The notes below the pieces were generated by a model that was given only the letters and a program-made list of their open reading frames with translations, searched no databases and had not been told where the DNA came from. Below, piece after piece: positions 45,170 through 55,672 of a stretch of DNA of 64,000 bases (positions are counted from its first letter, which is position 1; each line of letters begins with the position of its first letter). This DNA is from Acinetobacter johnsonii CIP 64.6 (GTDB taxonomy: Bacteria > Pseudomonadota > Gammaproteobacteria > Pseudomonadales > Moraxellaceae), in assembly GCF_000368045.1 (NCBI RefSeq), contig NZ_KB849235.1, positions 98,380 to 162,379 of the forward strand, written 5' to 3'. Made by a program: the position numbers and the translations under genes.

Positions 45170-47268
45170 CTAGTGTAGATTTAGCAACTGCATTTCTGCC
45201 TGCTGAGCACAAACAGGTGGACTAAACAGATAACCTTGCCCAATATGACAGCCCATATCTCTTAAAAGCTGCAATTGCATTTCAGTTTCAATCCCTTCAG
45301 CAACGATATCCATTGATAAAAGCGGGCCAAGTTTGGCTAACCCTTCGACAATGGCGTAAATCGATTTATCATCACTTAAACGCTGCACAAAAGAGCAATC
45401 AACTTTAATAATATCAACAGGATATTCACGTAAATGAGTAAGAGAGGAATGCCCAGTACCAAAATCATCCAGCGCTATTCGCACACCATTTGCTTTGAGT
45501 TTTTTTAAGGCACGAACCACATATTCATAGCCGCGTTCAGCCAAATGATATTCAGTAACTTCGATTTCAACAAATTTCGAGGGGATGCGGTAGGCTTTGA
45601 GACGTTTTAAAAAAATCTCTGCAAAATTATCACGCATAAACTCAACAGGTGCTGCATTAATTGAAATGGGTACAATGTGTAAGCCTTTTGCCCACCATTC
45701 AGTAATCTGCTTGAAAACCTGATGCTGCATAATCTCACCAATACGGCTGGATAACTCATAATCATTAAAAGCTGCTGCGATTCGTGCAGGGCTTTGAATG
45801 TTATTTTGATCATCACGCCAGCGTAATAGCGCTTCATAACCAATAATTCGTTCTGAATCTAAACAGACTTTCGGTTGAAAGAAAGCCTCGATGGCAACAT
45901 TACGAATAATTTGGTGCGCACAATTCAGTTGTTCAGATTGTTCCCGTACTGCATTAAACATATCCTGATCAAACATGCGCATACCGCCACGGCCTTGTGC
46001 TTTAACATCATTAAGTGCTGTGTCGGCACATTTGAGTAACTCACTGAGGTCATTGGCATCATCTGGATAGAGGCCACATCCAATGCTCATACCACCATTG
46101 ATGTAGTTACCCGAAAATGTGATGGGAATCTCTAGTTGTTGCAAAATCTGCTGGGCAATTTGATTGAGCTCACCGATATCCTGCACATTCGGAATAATCA
46201 CACCAAACTCATCCCCACCAAGACGTGCCAAGAAAGCACGCTCTTCTAAAATTTGTTTTAAACGTTTCGATAAAATTCTTAAAAGGTGGTCACCTGCCGC
46301 ATAACCCAGTGTGTCATTGATGGTTTTAAAGTGATCTAAGTCCATCAACATGACGGCTAACTTTTGTTTTTTATCACGTGCACTGCTATACAGTTTTCTG
46401 ATTTTTTCTTTAAACGCACGTCGGTTATTTAAACCGGTTAACTCATCACGTTCACTGCCTTGTTTTAATTTTTGTTCGGTGAGATATTGCAGCGTGATAT
46501 CACGTGAAACACATAAAATACTCTGGGTCTTTCCGTCAACATCAAGTATAGGTGTCAGAACATTATCCCAATAATAAACTTTACCATCCGATAAACTCAT
46601 GCCGTTAAAACGGGAAATTTGGCCTTAGCCTGCATCATGCAATGCTTTTTTGGCTTTTTTACGCACCGCAGGAGGCAAAAGTTCGACCCAAGACATACCA
46701 AAGTCCTTAACATCTGCACTTCCCAATAACATGACACATGCCGACTTATTCATATGTGTGACCGTGCCATCTGGCTCAACCACAATAATGCAGTCTACAC
46801 TGGCATTTAACATATCCGAATGCGCACGTAACAGCGCCAAAGACTCGATATAAATTTTCATGCCCTGATGAATATCAGTGCAACTCAGTTGAAATCCAGC
46901 CGTCGAGTGATCCATTTCACCTTGGACTAAGAACCAATGATACTGGCCCTGATGATTACGAATACGGCAGGTTTTTTCAAATGTGAGCTCGGCAATTATC
47001 GGTTGATGCAAAAATTCATCTAATGCTGGCACATCTTCTGGATGAATATATTCGACCAAATTGAAGCTATCTGCAGATAAATCCATTCCTCCCACATACT
47101 TGCGTAAGGGTAAATTTATATATTTACAGACTTCATTATGAATCCAAAAAAGCTGAGGAATAGTATCAATCAGATGGTGGTTTTTTTTGAAGTAGAACGC
47201 ATTCCTGCCTGTTGATCATAAGCAATATTTTTAGATTTATTCTTAGGCTGTGAATGGGTTCGAGACAT
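45170..47268 (-). pseudogene. PAS-PAS-GGDEF-EAL cyclic-di-GMP protein, doubly broken
   Basis: Reading from the ATG at 47268 gives MSRTHSQPKNKSKNIAYDQQ, then a frameshift in an eight-base A run (plus T 47181-47188); one more A restores the frame into a PAS domain (LIDTIPQLFWIHNE). That frame then meets an in-frame TAA at 46625-46627 and continues on the other side (GQISRFNGMSLSDGK) into a second PAS end, a GGDEF domain (intact LGGDEF, no RxxD inhibitory site at the usual distance) and an EAL domain (YEALLRWR, DDFGTGHSSL). The 3' part from 46600 alone could still code GGDEF-EAL if translated. Full length would be near 700 residues. Confidence 0.8.
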
Positions 47269-47677
47269 AATAATTATCTGCAACTTAAACTTGCTGGTTT
47301 AGTCCATAACCAGACATATTGTTTAAAACAAGAAATCAAGCAAAGTTATGAAAAACAATGAAAAAAACAAAAAAGTAAATATAAGTATAATGACTATGCG
47401 TGATTACCATCACAATATGCATCATATACAACTTATATAAGCGTATACCAATGAAAATTTGCAACTATTACACAATTCAGACAAATAACTGAGCGCGGCT
47501 TTCAATAACACATGAGCATGCATTTAAGCAACATAACTAAGCCAAACAAATTTCAGTGAAAAACTAATAATAACAATACATTATTTTAAGTAAAGACCGA
47601 TAATTCACATAATGATTAAGTTTATTCTATTTACATAAAGACGTTATTCATAGGAGCTTTACGCCCTACTTTTGTGC
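47269..47677. other. AT-rich gene-free stretch
   Basis: About 400 bases with no reading frame of note. It holds whatever promoter the broken GGDEF-EAL gene had; I see no further element. Confidence 0.35.
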
Positions 47678-47729
47678 AAAAAAATCAGAAGCCTGATTGG
47701 TAAATATTATCCAATCAGGCTTCTGATTT
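47678..47729 (-). terminator. Terminator of the desaturase operon
   Basis: A 19-base perfect stem (47682-47700 with 47711-47729, ten-base loop), followed on the minus strand by seven T. It starts 17 bases beyond the desaturase stop. Confidence 0.93.
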
Positions 47730-47745
47730 AGTAGATAGTTGCAAG

Positions 47746-48915
47746 CTATGATTTAACGATTTTTTTCTTCAATAAACTCAAATTGTGTTTCAGAAAAGAC
47801 TGTGTAGGGTCACTTTTTTCATAACATTCATTTGGCAGCGAGTATTTAGCCAACTTCACCCAAACAGATGAAAACTGTTTGATAAAGCTCGCTTCATTGT
47901 AATGAATTCCATACTCTGCACACAGTGCTTTAATTTTGGGTGCGACTTGTGCGTAGCGATTGGCTGGCATGTCCGGGAAAAGATGATGTTCGATTTGATG
48001 ACTCAAGTTCCCGCTTAAGATATGCAAGGCCTGTGTCCCACTAAAATTACTTGAGCCTCGAATTTGGCGCAGATACCACTCGGCCCGTGTTTCATTGTCA
48101 ATATTGTCCATTTCAAAGTTTTCAGCATCTTCAGTAAAGTGACCATTAAAAATCACAGCGGATGCCCATAAACTACGAATAACATTGGCTACTGCATTTC
48201 CTGCAAAAACTGGCAGTGCATTTGGCCCAGCAATCATGGGGAAAAAGACATAGTCCTTAATCACTTGGCGTTTCATTTTCTGCCTAAAATCATATGACTC
48301 TACCCAAACTTCACGCCAAGTTTTTGTTTTATAGGCCACCACATCTTCTATATGCAGATTTTGTATACCAACATACCACTCAAAAAACACCATCAACTGT
48401 GCAGCTAAAGGCAGATTCAGCAAAAAACGAGGTTCCCAGACCTGTGCATCGCTCACACGGACTAAGCCATAGCCGACATCATGATCCATACCAACAATAT
48501 TGGTGTAGGTATGGTGGATATAATTATGTGTATGTTTCCAGTCAGGGCCTGTGGCCATAGTATCCCAGTCATAATTTGTCCCATTGAGACTCGGGTCATT
48601 TAACCAGTCAAACTGACCATGCATGACATTATGCCCAAGCTCCATATTTTCTACGATTTTAGATACCCCTAATAAACCTGTGCCCAAAAGCCATACTGGA
48701 GGCAGCCATCCTGCAAACATAAGCAGCGCTCGTGCGCTTATTTCGCTATAGCGCACAAAATTTCGGATTTTGTAAATATACTCAGCATCTTTTTCATTGA
48801 GACTTTCCATCACTTCACGACGGATCGCTTCAACTTTCACACCAAACTCTTCGACTTGTGCAGGACTTAAATATTTGGATTTACTGCTTTCACTAAAATA
48901 AACGGGAAGATTCAT
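47746..48915 (-). CDS. Fatty acid desaturase (membrane di-iron, acyl-CoA type)
   Basis: A 389-residue membrane desaturase with the three histidine boxes GHNVMH, HTHNYIHH and QIEHH. It places a double bond in long acyl chains using two electrons from its partner reductase, whose gene lies 12 bases upstream on the same strand. The pair resembles DesB-DesC of Pseudomonas aeruginosa and DesA3-Rv3230c of Mycobacterium. It would alter membrane fluidity. The site of desaturation cannot be read from sequence. Confidence 0.9.
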   Translation of the reverse strand: MNLPVYFSESSKSKYLSPAQVEEFGVKVEAIRREVMESLNEKDAEYIYKIRNFVRYSEISARALLMFAGWLPPVWLLGTGLLGVSKIVENMELGHNVMHGQFDWLNDPSLNGTNYDWDTMATGPDWKHTHNYIHHTYTNIVGMDHDVGYGLVRVSDAQVWEPRFLLNLPLAAQLMVFFEWYVGIQNLHIEDVVAYKTKTWREVWVESYDFRQKMKRQVIKDYVFFPMIAGPNALPVFAGNAVANVIRSLWASAVIFNGHFTEDAENFEMDNIDNETRAEWYLRQIRGSSNFSGTQALHILSGNLSHQIEHHLFPDMPANRYAQVAPKIKALCAEYGIHYNEASFIKQFSSVWVKLAKYSLPNECYEKSDPTQSFLKHNLSLLKKKIVKS

Positions 48916-48927
48916 ATCTATGCCTTC

Positions 48928-49956
48928 TTAAAGGTTGATCACAACAGGACTAACCGCCTGTGAAATGCATAATTTAATTTGTGTGTTATTGTTTTGATCA
49001 AGCTCGCCTGTGAGCAGATTCCGCACCACACCCTGAACTTTGGTACATGAACAAGTATTACAAATGCCCATACGGCAGCCATGCGCGGGACGTAAACCCG
49101 CCTGTTCTGCACTGTCTAATAAATTACTTTGAGCTTGAAACTGTTGCTGCGAACGTTGAAACGTGACCACTTGAGCACTTTGGGTGTGGTCGACAACAAT
49201 TTGAAAGTATTCGGTATGCAGATGGTCCACTAAGTCTAAAGCTTGATAAATTTCTGTCAGGCTTTGCATCATATTGGCAGCACCGCAGGCATAGCATTCA
49301 CGTTGTTCAAAACCTTCAATCTTTTGGCTAAGCAAGTCTTGGCTCAGATGTTGTTTATGGGTCCGTGTATTGACATGATGATATTTAAACTGCGGATAAT
49401 GTTCAGTAAGTTGTTGCAGTTCTGCATGAAAGCTATCATCCCGCGTAAAGTAAATGAGATCAATATTGGAAACTGTTTGTGGGCGTTTTAATGCTGCATT
49501 GATCAATGCGTAAATTGCAGTAATACCACTTCCCGAGGCAATCATCAGTGCAGAGTGAGGCTGACTTTTTAAAACAAATTCGCCCTGCGGTTTGGAAATT
49601 TCAACTACACTTTTTACAGGCTGTTGAGTGAGTGCATTTGAGACTTTGCCCTGTTGTTTGACAGCAACCACAAGATTGCCATTTTCTAAAATCTCGACAA
49701 TCGAATAGCTGCGCTGCCAACGTACACCAGCAATGAGTACTGTCACTAAGATACTTTGCCCAGCTTGATAGTCGGTTGCTTTAAAATGATGATTTGGCTG
49801 TAACTGCATGTACACAAAGTCATCTGACAAGTGATGCTTTGCAACAATCCGCGCTTTGGCTTTTTTCCATGCCCATAGCGGATTTACTTTTTCAGCCAGA
49901 AAATCGATGAAATCTTCACGTACCCATTCAGGATGGTATTCAACATACTTTCCCAT
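48928..49956 (-). CDS. Ferredoxin reductase partner of the desaturase
   Basis: A 342-residue flavin/iron-sulfur reductase. N-terminal FAD and NAD(P)H domains (RWQRSYSIVE; MIASGSGITAIYALI) are followed by a C-terminal plant-type [2Fe-2S] ferredoxin domain (GCRMGICNTCSC and a later Cys). It passes electrons from NAD(P)H to the desaturase. I start at the ATG at 49956 (MGKYVEYHPEW) after GAGGG; a frame start at 49989 adds 11 residues of no known kind. Confidence 0.9.
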   Translation of the reverse strand: MGKYVEYHPEWVREDFIDFLAEKVNPLWAWKKAKARIVAKHHLSDDFVYMQLQPNHHFKATDYQAGQSILVTVLIAGVRWQRSYSIVEILENGNLVVAVKQQGKVSNALTQQPVKSVVEISKPQGEFVLKSQPHSALMIASGSGITAIYALINAALKRPQTVSNIDLIYFTRDDSFHAELQQLTEHYPQFKYHHVNTRTHKQHLSQDLLSQKIEGFEQRECYACGAANMMQSLTEIYQALDLVDHLHTEYFQIVVDHTQSAQVVTFQRSQQQFQAQSNLLDSAEQAGLRPAHGCRMGICNTCSCTKVQGVVRNLLTGELDQNNNTQIKLCISQAVSPVVINL

Positions 49957-50135
49957 AGTCACCCTCTGCTTTAGCTTATTTTTATACAAGTGTGCATTAT
50001 TGAAACATCAAGATAAGGTGAGAACCTATTTTCGACTATGTCATAAAAGGACAAAATCTAACGAATTGACATTTTTTATCATTTTTGTCTAACAACATGA
50101 ACAGTTTTGCCAATTCACATTTCTTCTAATCAAAA

Positions 50136-50166
50136 ACAAAAAACCAAGCCGCAGCTTGGTTTTTTA
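50136..50166 (-). terminator. Terminator after frmA
   Basis: AAACCAAGC-CGCA-GCTTGGTTT with A and T runs, 17 bases beyond the dehydrogenase stop. Confidence 0.92.
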
Positions 50167-50182
50167 AACATCTTACAGCGAA

Positions 50183-51298
50183 TTAGTCTTCAAAATGAAT
50201 CACAGTACGGATTGATTTTCCATCATGCATTAAGTCAAAGGCTTCATTGATTTTGTCGAGACCCATGGTATGCGTAACAAATGGAGCTAAACGAATGTCG
50301 CCAGTCATTGCTTCTTCAACCATACCAGGCAGTTGCGAACGACCTTTTACACCACCAAAAGCTGTCCCTTTCCAGGTACGGCCAGTGACCAGTTGGAATG
50401 GACGCGTTGAAATCTCTTGGCCTGCACCTGCCACACCAATAATCACCGACTGTCCCCAACCACGGTGTGCACATTCAAGTGCTGAGCGCATGACATTGGT
50501 GTTACCAATACATTCAAATGAGTGATCAACCCCCCAACCGGTCATTTCAACAATGACTTCCTGTACAGGACGGTCATGATCTTTCGGATTTACAAAATCA
50601 GTTGCTCCGAATTCTGCTGCTAATTTATATTTGTCAGGGTTCGTATCAACCGCAATAATACGGCTGGCTTTGGCTTTTTTTGCACCTTGTACAACTGCTA
50701 GACCAATACCACCTAAACCAAAGACTGCAACGGTATCACCCTCTTGTACTTTAGCTGTATTTTTGACTGCACCTAAACCAGTGGTCACGCCGCAACCCAA
50801 TAGACAGACGTGTTCAGGGTTAGCCTCTGGATTGATTTTAGCCAAAGACACTTCTGCGACAACGGTATATTCAGAAAAGGTTGAACAGCCCATGTAGTGA
50901 TAAATCGGTTGTCCATTATAAGAAAAACGCGTTGTACCATCTGGCATCAGACCTTTGCCCTGCGTAGCTCGAACTGCAACACATAGATTGGTCTTGCCTG
51001 ACTGGCAGAATAAACACTCGCCACACTCAGCCGTATACAGTGGAATAACATGATCACCCGGCTGAACGCTGGTTACACCTTCACCGACCTGAACTACGAT
51101 ACCCGCACCTTCATGACCTAAAACTGCTGGAAAAACACCTTCAGGATCATCACCAGATAAAGTAAATGCGTCGGTATGGCATACACCTGTATGGGTAATC
51201 TTGACTAAAACTTCACCTTTTTGCGGTGGAGCAACATCAATTTCTACAATTTCCAGAGGTTGTCCAGGTCCAAAGGCAACAGCTGCACGTGATTTCAT
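50183..51298 (-). CDS. frmA: S-(hydroxymethyl)glutathione dehydrogenase (class III alcohol dehydrogenase)
   Basis: Oxidises the formaldehyde-glutathione adduct with NAD+. The 371-residue product has the class III zinc sites: catalytic Cys40 and His62, structural Cys92, Cys95, Cys98 and Cys106, and the nucleotide motif GLGGIGL. No esterase or FrmR repressor gene adjoins it; the divergent neighbour is a PLD-type gene. Confidence 0.93.
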   Translation of the reverse strand: MKSRAAVAFGPGQPLEIVEIDVAPPQKGEVLVKITHTGVCHTDAFTLSGDDPEGVFPAVLGHEGAGIVVQVGEGVTSVQPGDHVIPLYTAECGECLFCQSGKTNLCVAVRATQGKGLMPDGTTRFSYNGQPIYHYMGCSTFSEYTVVAEVSLAKINPEANPEHVCLLGCGVTTGLGAVKNTAKVQEGDTVAVFGLGGIGLAVVQGAKKAKASRIIAVDTNPDKYKLAAEFGATDFVNPKDHDRPVQEVIVEMTGWGVDHSFECIGNTNVMRSALECAHRGWGQSVIIGVAGAGQEISTRPFQLVTGRTWKGTAFGGVKGRSQLPGMVEEAMTGDIRLAPFVTHTMGLDKINEAFDLMHDGKSIRTVIHFED

Positions 51299-51420
51299 TT
51301 TCGCTATCCTTACTTAACAGGTCTTTAACAGATGCGCTACAGTAACCGCTTTTTATTCTCTGTTTCAACCTATAACATGTGAAATATATAACTTATAAAA
51401 ATTAGGTCTTTAAAAGAAAT

Positions 51421-52974
51421 ATGGCGATACCAACTCATTGTCGACCGCTGATTTTGCTGAGCACCGTTTTAACACTCGCGGGATGCCAGCTCGCCCCTAA
51501 TCAGGCTAAGCCTTCAGCCCCTGTAGAGGTATATGCAGAGCATTGGCTCAAGGGTCAAGATGCATCTGCACAGCAAAAACAGGGGCTTACGGCTTATTTG
51601 GCGTTGGACGAAGCATTTATGAGCATTGCCTCACGCCTACACTTGATACGGGAGGCCAAGCACAGTCTAGATGTCCAATACTATATTTGGGGAGATGACT
51701 TTATAGGCCATATGATGTTGCATGAACTGCTGAATGCTGCGGATCGTGGGGTGAAAGTACGTTTATTGATTGATGACCAAAACGGTACTGCACTTGATGA
51801 AACTTTCAAGAAGCTGACCGCTCATCCCAACTTTGAAATAAAATTATTTAATCCTTACAAATACCGTCATTTACGTGTGATTGATTACGCTTTCCGCTTC
51901 AATCACATTAACCATCGTATGCATAACAAACTGATCATTGCTGATGGTGCAATTGCGGTAACTGGTGGTCGTAACATCAGCAGTGAATACTTTGATGCCA
52001 GTGAAAAGTTCCAATTTACCGATTTGGACATTTTGTTTTATGGACAAGCTGTAGAAAATGCGAATAGTGTATTTCTAAGTTTCTGGAATGATGATCTCAG
52101 TTATACAATTCCCCAATTAGTCGGTCGTGGAACAAAAGAAGAACTGGCTCAATTAAAACAGCACTATGAAGCGGATGCCTTAGATAAAAATGTGATTGAA
52201 CGGAAAATTGATTTGGCTCGGATACAAGTCGATTCAGAGCTGACTAAACATCCTGTTAACTGGGCAAAAGCTCATTTCATTGCCGATTCTCCAAATAAAA
52301 TTCGTGGTGAAGCAGAGCCTGATGAAATCATTGTCAAACAAATGTTCGATTTGATGGGCAAGCCTGAAAAGCATATGGAGTTGGTCTCCGCATATTTTGT
52401 TCCAACCACAGCAGGTGCTGACTACCTTTCCAATTTGGCAAAAAATGGAACTCGAGTTCGGGTCTTAACCAATTCGTTATTGGCTAATGATGTTGCCATT
52501 GTGCATGCATTTTATAAAAAATATCGCCGTGGCTTGCTCGAAAATGGTGTCAAATTATATGAGTTTAAACCCTATATCGAACGAGAGAAATACACATGGT
52601 ATGAAGTGGCAACTGGTCATGTGATTCCAGCTAAAGGTCGAAGTTCCTCACGGCTCCATGCCAAATTTTTTGATATAGATGGAAAGGTCTTTGTCGGTTC
52701 GTTTAACTTTGACCCGCGCTCAGCCCATTTAAATACAGAAGTGGGCTTAGTGGTGGAGTCAGATCAATTGCAAAATGCAATCTCACACAAGTTAGATGAA
52801 TTTCTCCCGCATATTGCATATGAGTTAAAACTCAACTCTCAAGGCGATATCATTTGGCTTGAACATCAAAAAGATGGAACTGTCATTGAACATCAAAAAG
52901 AACCCGAAACTACAAAATTTCAGCGTTTTATGATGAAAGCCGTGTCATACCTCCCCATTGAATGGATGATGTAA
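51421..52974 (+). CDS. Phospholipase D-family lipoprotein (ClsC/YmdC-like)
   Basis: A 517-residue protein with two HKD motifs (HNKLIIADGAIAVTGGRN and HAKFFDIDGKVFVGSFNF), as in cardiolipin synthases of the ClsC group. The N-terminus is a lipoprotein signal (LLSTVLTLAGC, lipid Cys22). It likely transfers phosphatidyl groups in the envelope. ClsC of E. coli works with YmdB, which is not here, so whether it makes cardiolipin is open. Confidence 0.87.
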   Translation: MAIPTHCRPLILLSTVLTLAGCQLAPNQAKPSAPVEVYAEHWLKGQDASAQQKQGLTAYLALDEAFMSIASRLHLIREAKHSLDVQYYIWGDDFIGHMMLHELLNAADRGVKVRLLIDDQNGTALDETFKKLTAHPNFEIKLFNPYKYRHLRVIDYAFRFNHINHRMHNKLIIADGAIAVTGGRNISSEYFDASEKFQFTDLDILFYGQAVENANSVFLSFWNDDLSYTIPQLVGRGTKEELAQLKQHYEADALDKNVIERKIDLARIQVDSELTKHPVNWAKAHFIADSPNKIRGEAEPDEIIVKQMFDLMGKPEKHMELVSAYFVPTTAGADYLSNLAKNGTRVRVLTNSLLANDVAIVHAFYKKYRRGLLENGVKLYEFKPYIEREKYTWYEVATGHVIPAKGRSSSRLHAKFFDIDGKVFVGSFNFDPRSAHLNTEVGLVVESDQLQNAISHKLDEFLPHIAYELKLNSQGDIIWLEHQKDGTVIEHQKEPETTKFQRFMMKAVSYLPIEWMM

Positions 52975-53231
52975 TTACAGGTGAATGACATTATCCATGT
53001 TCTCTAATGCAAGATAGCTTTCTGTTTAGGCTGAGTTGGTTTGTTTTTAGGCTCAGCTTAAAAATGCTTTAGCTATTACTACTCTTAATAAACGCCATTG
53101 AATATAAGACTCGAACAAAATAATTGGATTTCATACCTAAATTCATTCAAGGGCTTGAAAGGTTTTACTCAGTACACACTTTGATTTAACATGCAGCCCT
53201 TCTTTTTATCTCTCCTTTACAAAGTTTAGTA

Positions 53232-53669
53232 ATGCAATTTTTTGATTTAAGTCGTCAGTTTAATCTCAGCAATATTTTACCCCCCTACAAAACACTAGAA
53301 GATCTTGCTCGACAAGAATGGTTTCTAAGTAAAGTGCGTGTTGAACATGACTGCTTGAGTGACAATGACATGGTTGAAGGACAAGTTGTTTTAAAATCCA
53401 ATCAAAATATCCAAATCGAACTGGAGTGGCTTATCCAAGATACAGGCCATGAACTTTTGGTTCAGTTTAAAGGGATCGAAACAGCTGCAAGCGAAGAGAC
53501 TTTTGTTTTGGTGAAAGGTGCACAATTGATCGATGAATCGCAACAACCACTTTCGGCAGGTGCACTCAGCCTATGGATTGATGGAACATTATTTCCTATG
53601 CTGCCACAACTACGTAAACAGATTAAAGCGCGGCTTAATCTCTGGGACTATGTTGAGTACGAAGACTAA
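53232..53669 (+). CDS. Conserved hypothetical protein
   Basis: A 145-residue soluble, acidic protein without signal peptide or membrane segment (MQFFDLSRQFNLSNILPPYK at the start, LNLWDYVEYED at the end). I do not recognise the family. It lies between the PLD-type gene and a convergent glycosylase-like gene, with a 61-base gap to the latter. Confidence 0.65.
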   Translation: MQFFDLSRQFNLSNILPPYKTLEDLARQEWFLSKVRVEHDCLSDNDMVEGQVVLKSNQNIQIELEWLIQDTGHELLVQFKGIETAASEETFVLVKGAQLIDESQQPLSAGALSLWIDGTLFPMLPQLRKQIKARLNLWDYVEYED

Positions 53670-53730
53670 AGTAGACCAACCATTTACGAATGCTGGAACA
53701 TTCAGTTATGTGGATAATCCAAATAGTTAC

Positions 53731-54324
53731 CTAAAGTAAGCCTATTTCAGAAAATAAGTTGTAATAAGCCTCGGCTTTTTTCTCTAAAGCCAAAGGATAG
53801 GCACGAGAAGAAGATGGCATCCGATAAAGCCTCAGCTCTCGCCCAGCAAAATGTGTCTCGGACTTCATACCAATTTGTGGTTTTAACGTACCCGTAGGCA
53901 TAGACAGCATGAGCGTATCAGTAGCTTTATCGCCAGTCGTCATCACACTATGACATTCGGGCATTTTTTCAAGTAAATGTTGTATATTGGTTGGGGTAAC
54001 AATATGCAAAAACTTATCTGAAGCATTGCCTTTTTGGCGAATCACTTCATAGGCCGTATCAAAAATCGCAATGCCCCGTTCATTTAAAAATGTACGGATC
54101 TTTTGTTCTTTAAATGTCTTCTGCTCGATATTGAGAAAATAATTTTTATCTTGGAAAAAACACAGACCAAATATTTTCCACATATCATTTTGAAAATTTG
54201 GATAGTAAAAGTCCATTTTCCAGCGAGTCTTGGGCGGCGGAAAGCTGCCCAGCATTAATAATTTGGCATTAGCTGGAAGGAAAGGTTTAAGTGGATGTTT
54301 TTCAATTTCAACTGAATGTGTCAT
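53731..54324 (-). CDS. Uracil-DNA glycosylase superfamily protein
   Basis: A 197-residue protein with the superfamily's motif 1 pattern (LLMLGSFPPPKTRW) and a late MPSSSRAYP loop at the place of the motif 2 His/Ser loop in the mismatch-specific and deoxyinosine glycosylase types. It probably removes deaminated bases, but the catalytic residue cannot be named with confidence. It is followed on the same strand, 29 bases upstream, by an esterase gene. Confidence 0.75.
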   Translation of the reverse strand: MTHSVEIEKHPLKPFLPANAKLLMLGSFPPPKTRWKMDFYYPNFQNDMWKIFGLCFFQDKNYFLNIEQKTFKEQKIRTFLNERGIAIFDTAYEVIRQKGNASDKFLHIVTPTNIQHLLEKMPECHSVMTTGDKATDTLMLSMPTGTLKPQIGMKSETHFAGRELRLYRMPSSSRAYPLALEKKAEAYYNLFSEIGLL

Positions 54325-54353
54325 AAGCTATAAAAATTTGTCTTTATTGCATT

Positions 54354-55064
54354 TTAAAAAGATTGGCGTATTTTTTCAGCCACTTGTTTACCCCAAAATT
54401 GATAAATTTCTTTGCTAGGGTGGAAACCATCTTCGGCCATAACGAAGTTTAAAGCCAAAAACTTCTTGAGATCGTACTCTATCCACTCCATCTGATTTTG
54501 CTGTGCGACAAATTGGCCTAATTTTAAGTTCATCGCTTTGGCATATTGACCGAACAACCATGCAAGTGGGTTTGGAAGTGCAGGAAACTGATCCATCGGT
54601 GGTACACCTGATGCAAGTGTTAGTTGTGGACTAAACTTATGTTTGAGTATTTGATAAAGCTGCTTCTGTTTTGCGATCCAAGCCTGCGGCGAAGTGAATT
54701 TTGTAATGTCATTTACGCCCACAGAAGTAATGATGACATCAAAATGCTGTGTCTCAAACGTTTGGATGGACTGAATGACCTGATCTGTGGTGAATCCCGT
54801 CGTTGCGTGTAAATAAAATTGAATACTAAACTCAGATGACAGTTCTTTTAAAATTGAACCCAATAAGGCATCATCTTGAGCATTTACACCGACGCCCGCT
54901 GCTGCTGAATCCCCCAAAATGAGCAAAGCAAGCGACTTACCCACGCCCTTTTGTCCAATGCGCGCTCCTTTGGGTTCAGCCAATCTTGGTGTATTTTTTT
55001 TGACGGCATAACCTTGAAATAGAATGACTGGAATCAAAGCCAGCGTATAAATTTTTAATCGCAT
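54354..55064 (-). CDS. SGNH/GDSL hydrolase, membrane-anchored or secreted
   Basis: A 236-residue esterase-type protein. A hydrophobic N-terminus (MRLKIYTLALIPVILFQGYA) targets it to the envelope. Block I is GDSAAAG with the nucleophile Ser, block III is SVGVND, and the Asp-His pair is in DGFHPS. The substrate is unknown. Its gene precedes the glycosylase-like gene. Confidence 0.83.
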   Translation of the reverse strand: MRLKIYTLALIPVILFQGYAVKKNTPRLAEPKGARIGQKGVGKSLALLILGDSAAAGVGVNAQDDALLGSILKELSSEFSIQFYLHATTGFTTDQVIQSIQTFETQHFDVIITSVGVNDITKFTSPQAWIAKQKQLYQILKHKFSPQLTLASGVPPMDQFPALPNPLAWLFGQYAKAMNLKLGQFVAQQNQMEWIEYDLKKFLALNFVMAEDGFHPSKEIYQFWGKQVAEKIRQSF

Positions 55065-55197
55065 ATTCAGTGACTGGGTCTAAGCTAGCTGAAAGATGAA
55101 AATAGTATACGTTGAATTGCACCGATACACAGACTTAAATATTCTTCAGAAATAAAGAATTAACGTTGTTCTAGCCATTTTAAGTCTTTATCTTCGG

Positions 55198-55521
55198 CTA
55201 TTTTTCTAAGTGACAAATATAATCTACGACTTCACTTGCCATCATACTAAAGCGACTGTTGGCAGGAACATCAAAACTTTCACCTGCATGATACAGCCTC
55301 ATTTCAGTCTGTAGCCCAATTTTAACTTGGCATTGACCTGAAACGATTTCAATATGCTCTGCGACATGTGTTTCAAAAGTCAGCGGTTGATCTGTAGGCA
55401 AAATAACCCCAAGGGTCTTTTGTGAACCATCTTCACATTGAATAACATGACTAATTGAACGCCCACCAAAATGAACATTGGGCTTTTTTCTGACTGAAAC
55501 AAAGTCGAATTGTGTGGACAT
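55198..55521 (-). CDS. ppnP: Pyrimidine/purine nucleoside phosphorylase PpnP
   Basis: A 107-residue cupin-type protein (DUF1255/YaiE) that phosphorolyses a wide range of nucleosides. The core (NVHFGGRSISHVIQ, KTLGVILPTDQPLTFETHV, GESFDVPANSRF) is that of PpnP. I start at the ATG at 55521 (MSTQFDF) after AAGGTGAT, not at 55542. Confidence 0.9.
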   Translation of the reverse strand: MSTQFDFVSVRKKPNVHFGGRSISHVIQCEDGSQKTLGVILPTDQPLTFETHVAEHIEIVSGQCQVKIGLQTEMRLYHAGESFDVPANSRFSMMASEVVDYICHLEK

Positions 55522-55632
55522 CTTGATCACCTTTTTCTTCAATGCTACCTCGATTTTATGACCAACTCATGAATGCACTCAAATGATCATCTGGAAATAG
55601 CAACATATGTTTAGAAGGCACTCGCATAGATA

Positions 55633-55668
55633 AAAATAAAAAGGCTGATTTACAGCCTTTTTATTTTT
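55633..55668. terminator. Terminator between the SDR gene and ppnP
   Basis: AAAAAGGCTG-ATTTA-CAGCCTTTTT with A/T flanks; it ends the minus-strand operon at 55673-59584. Confidence 0.9.
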
Positions 55669-55672
55669 ATCA

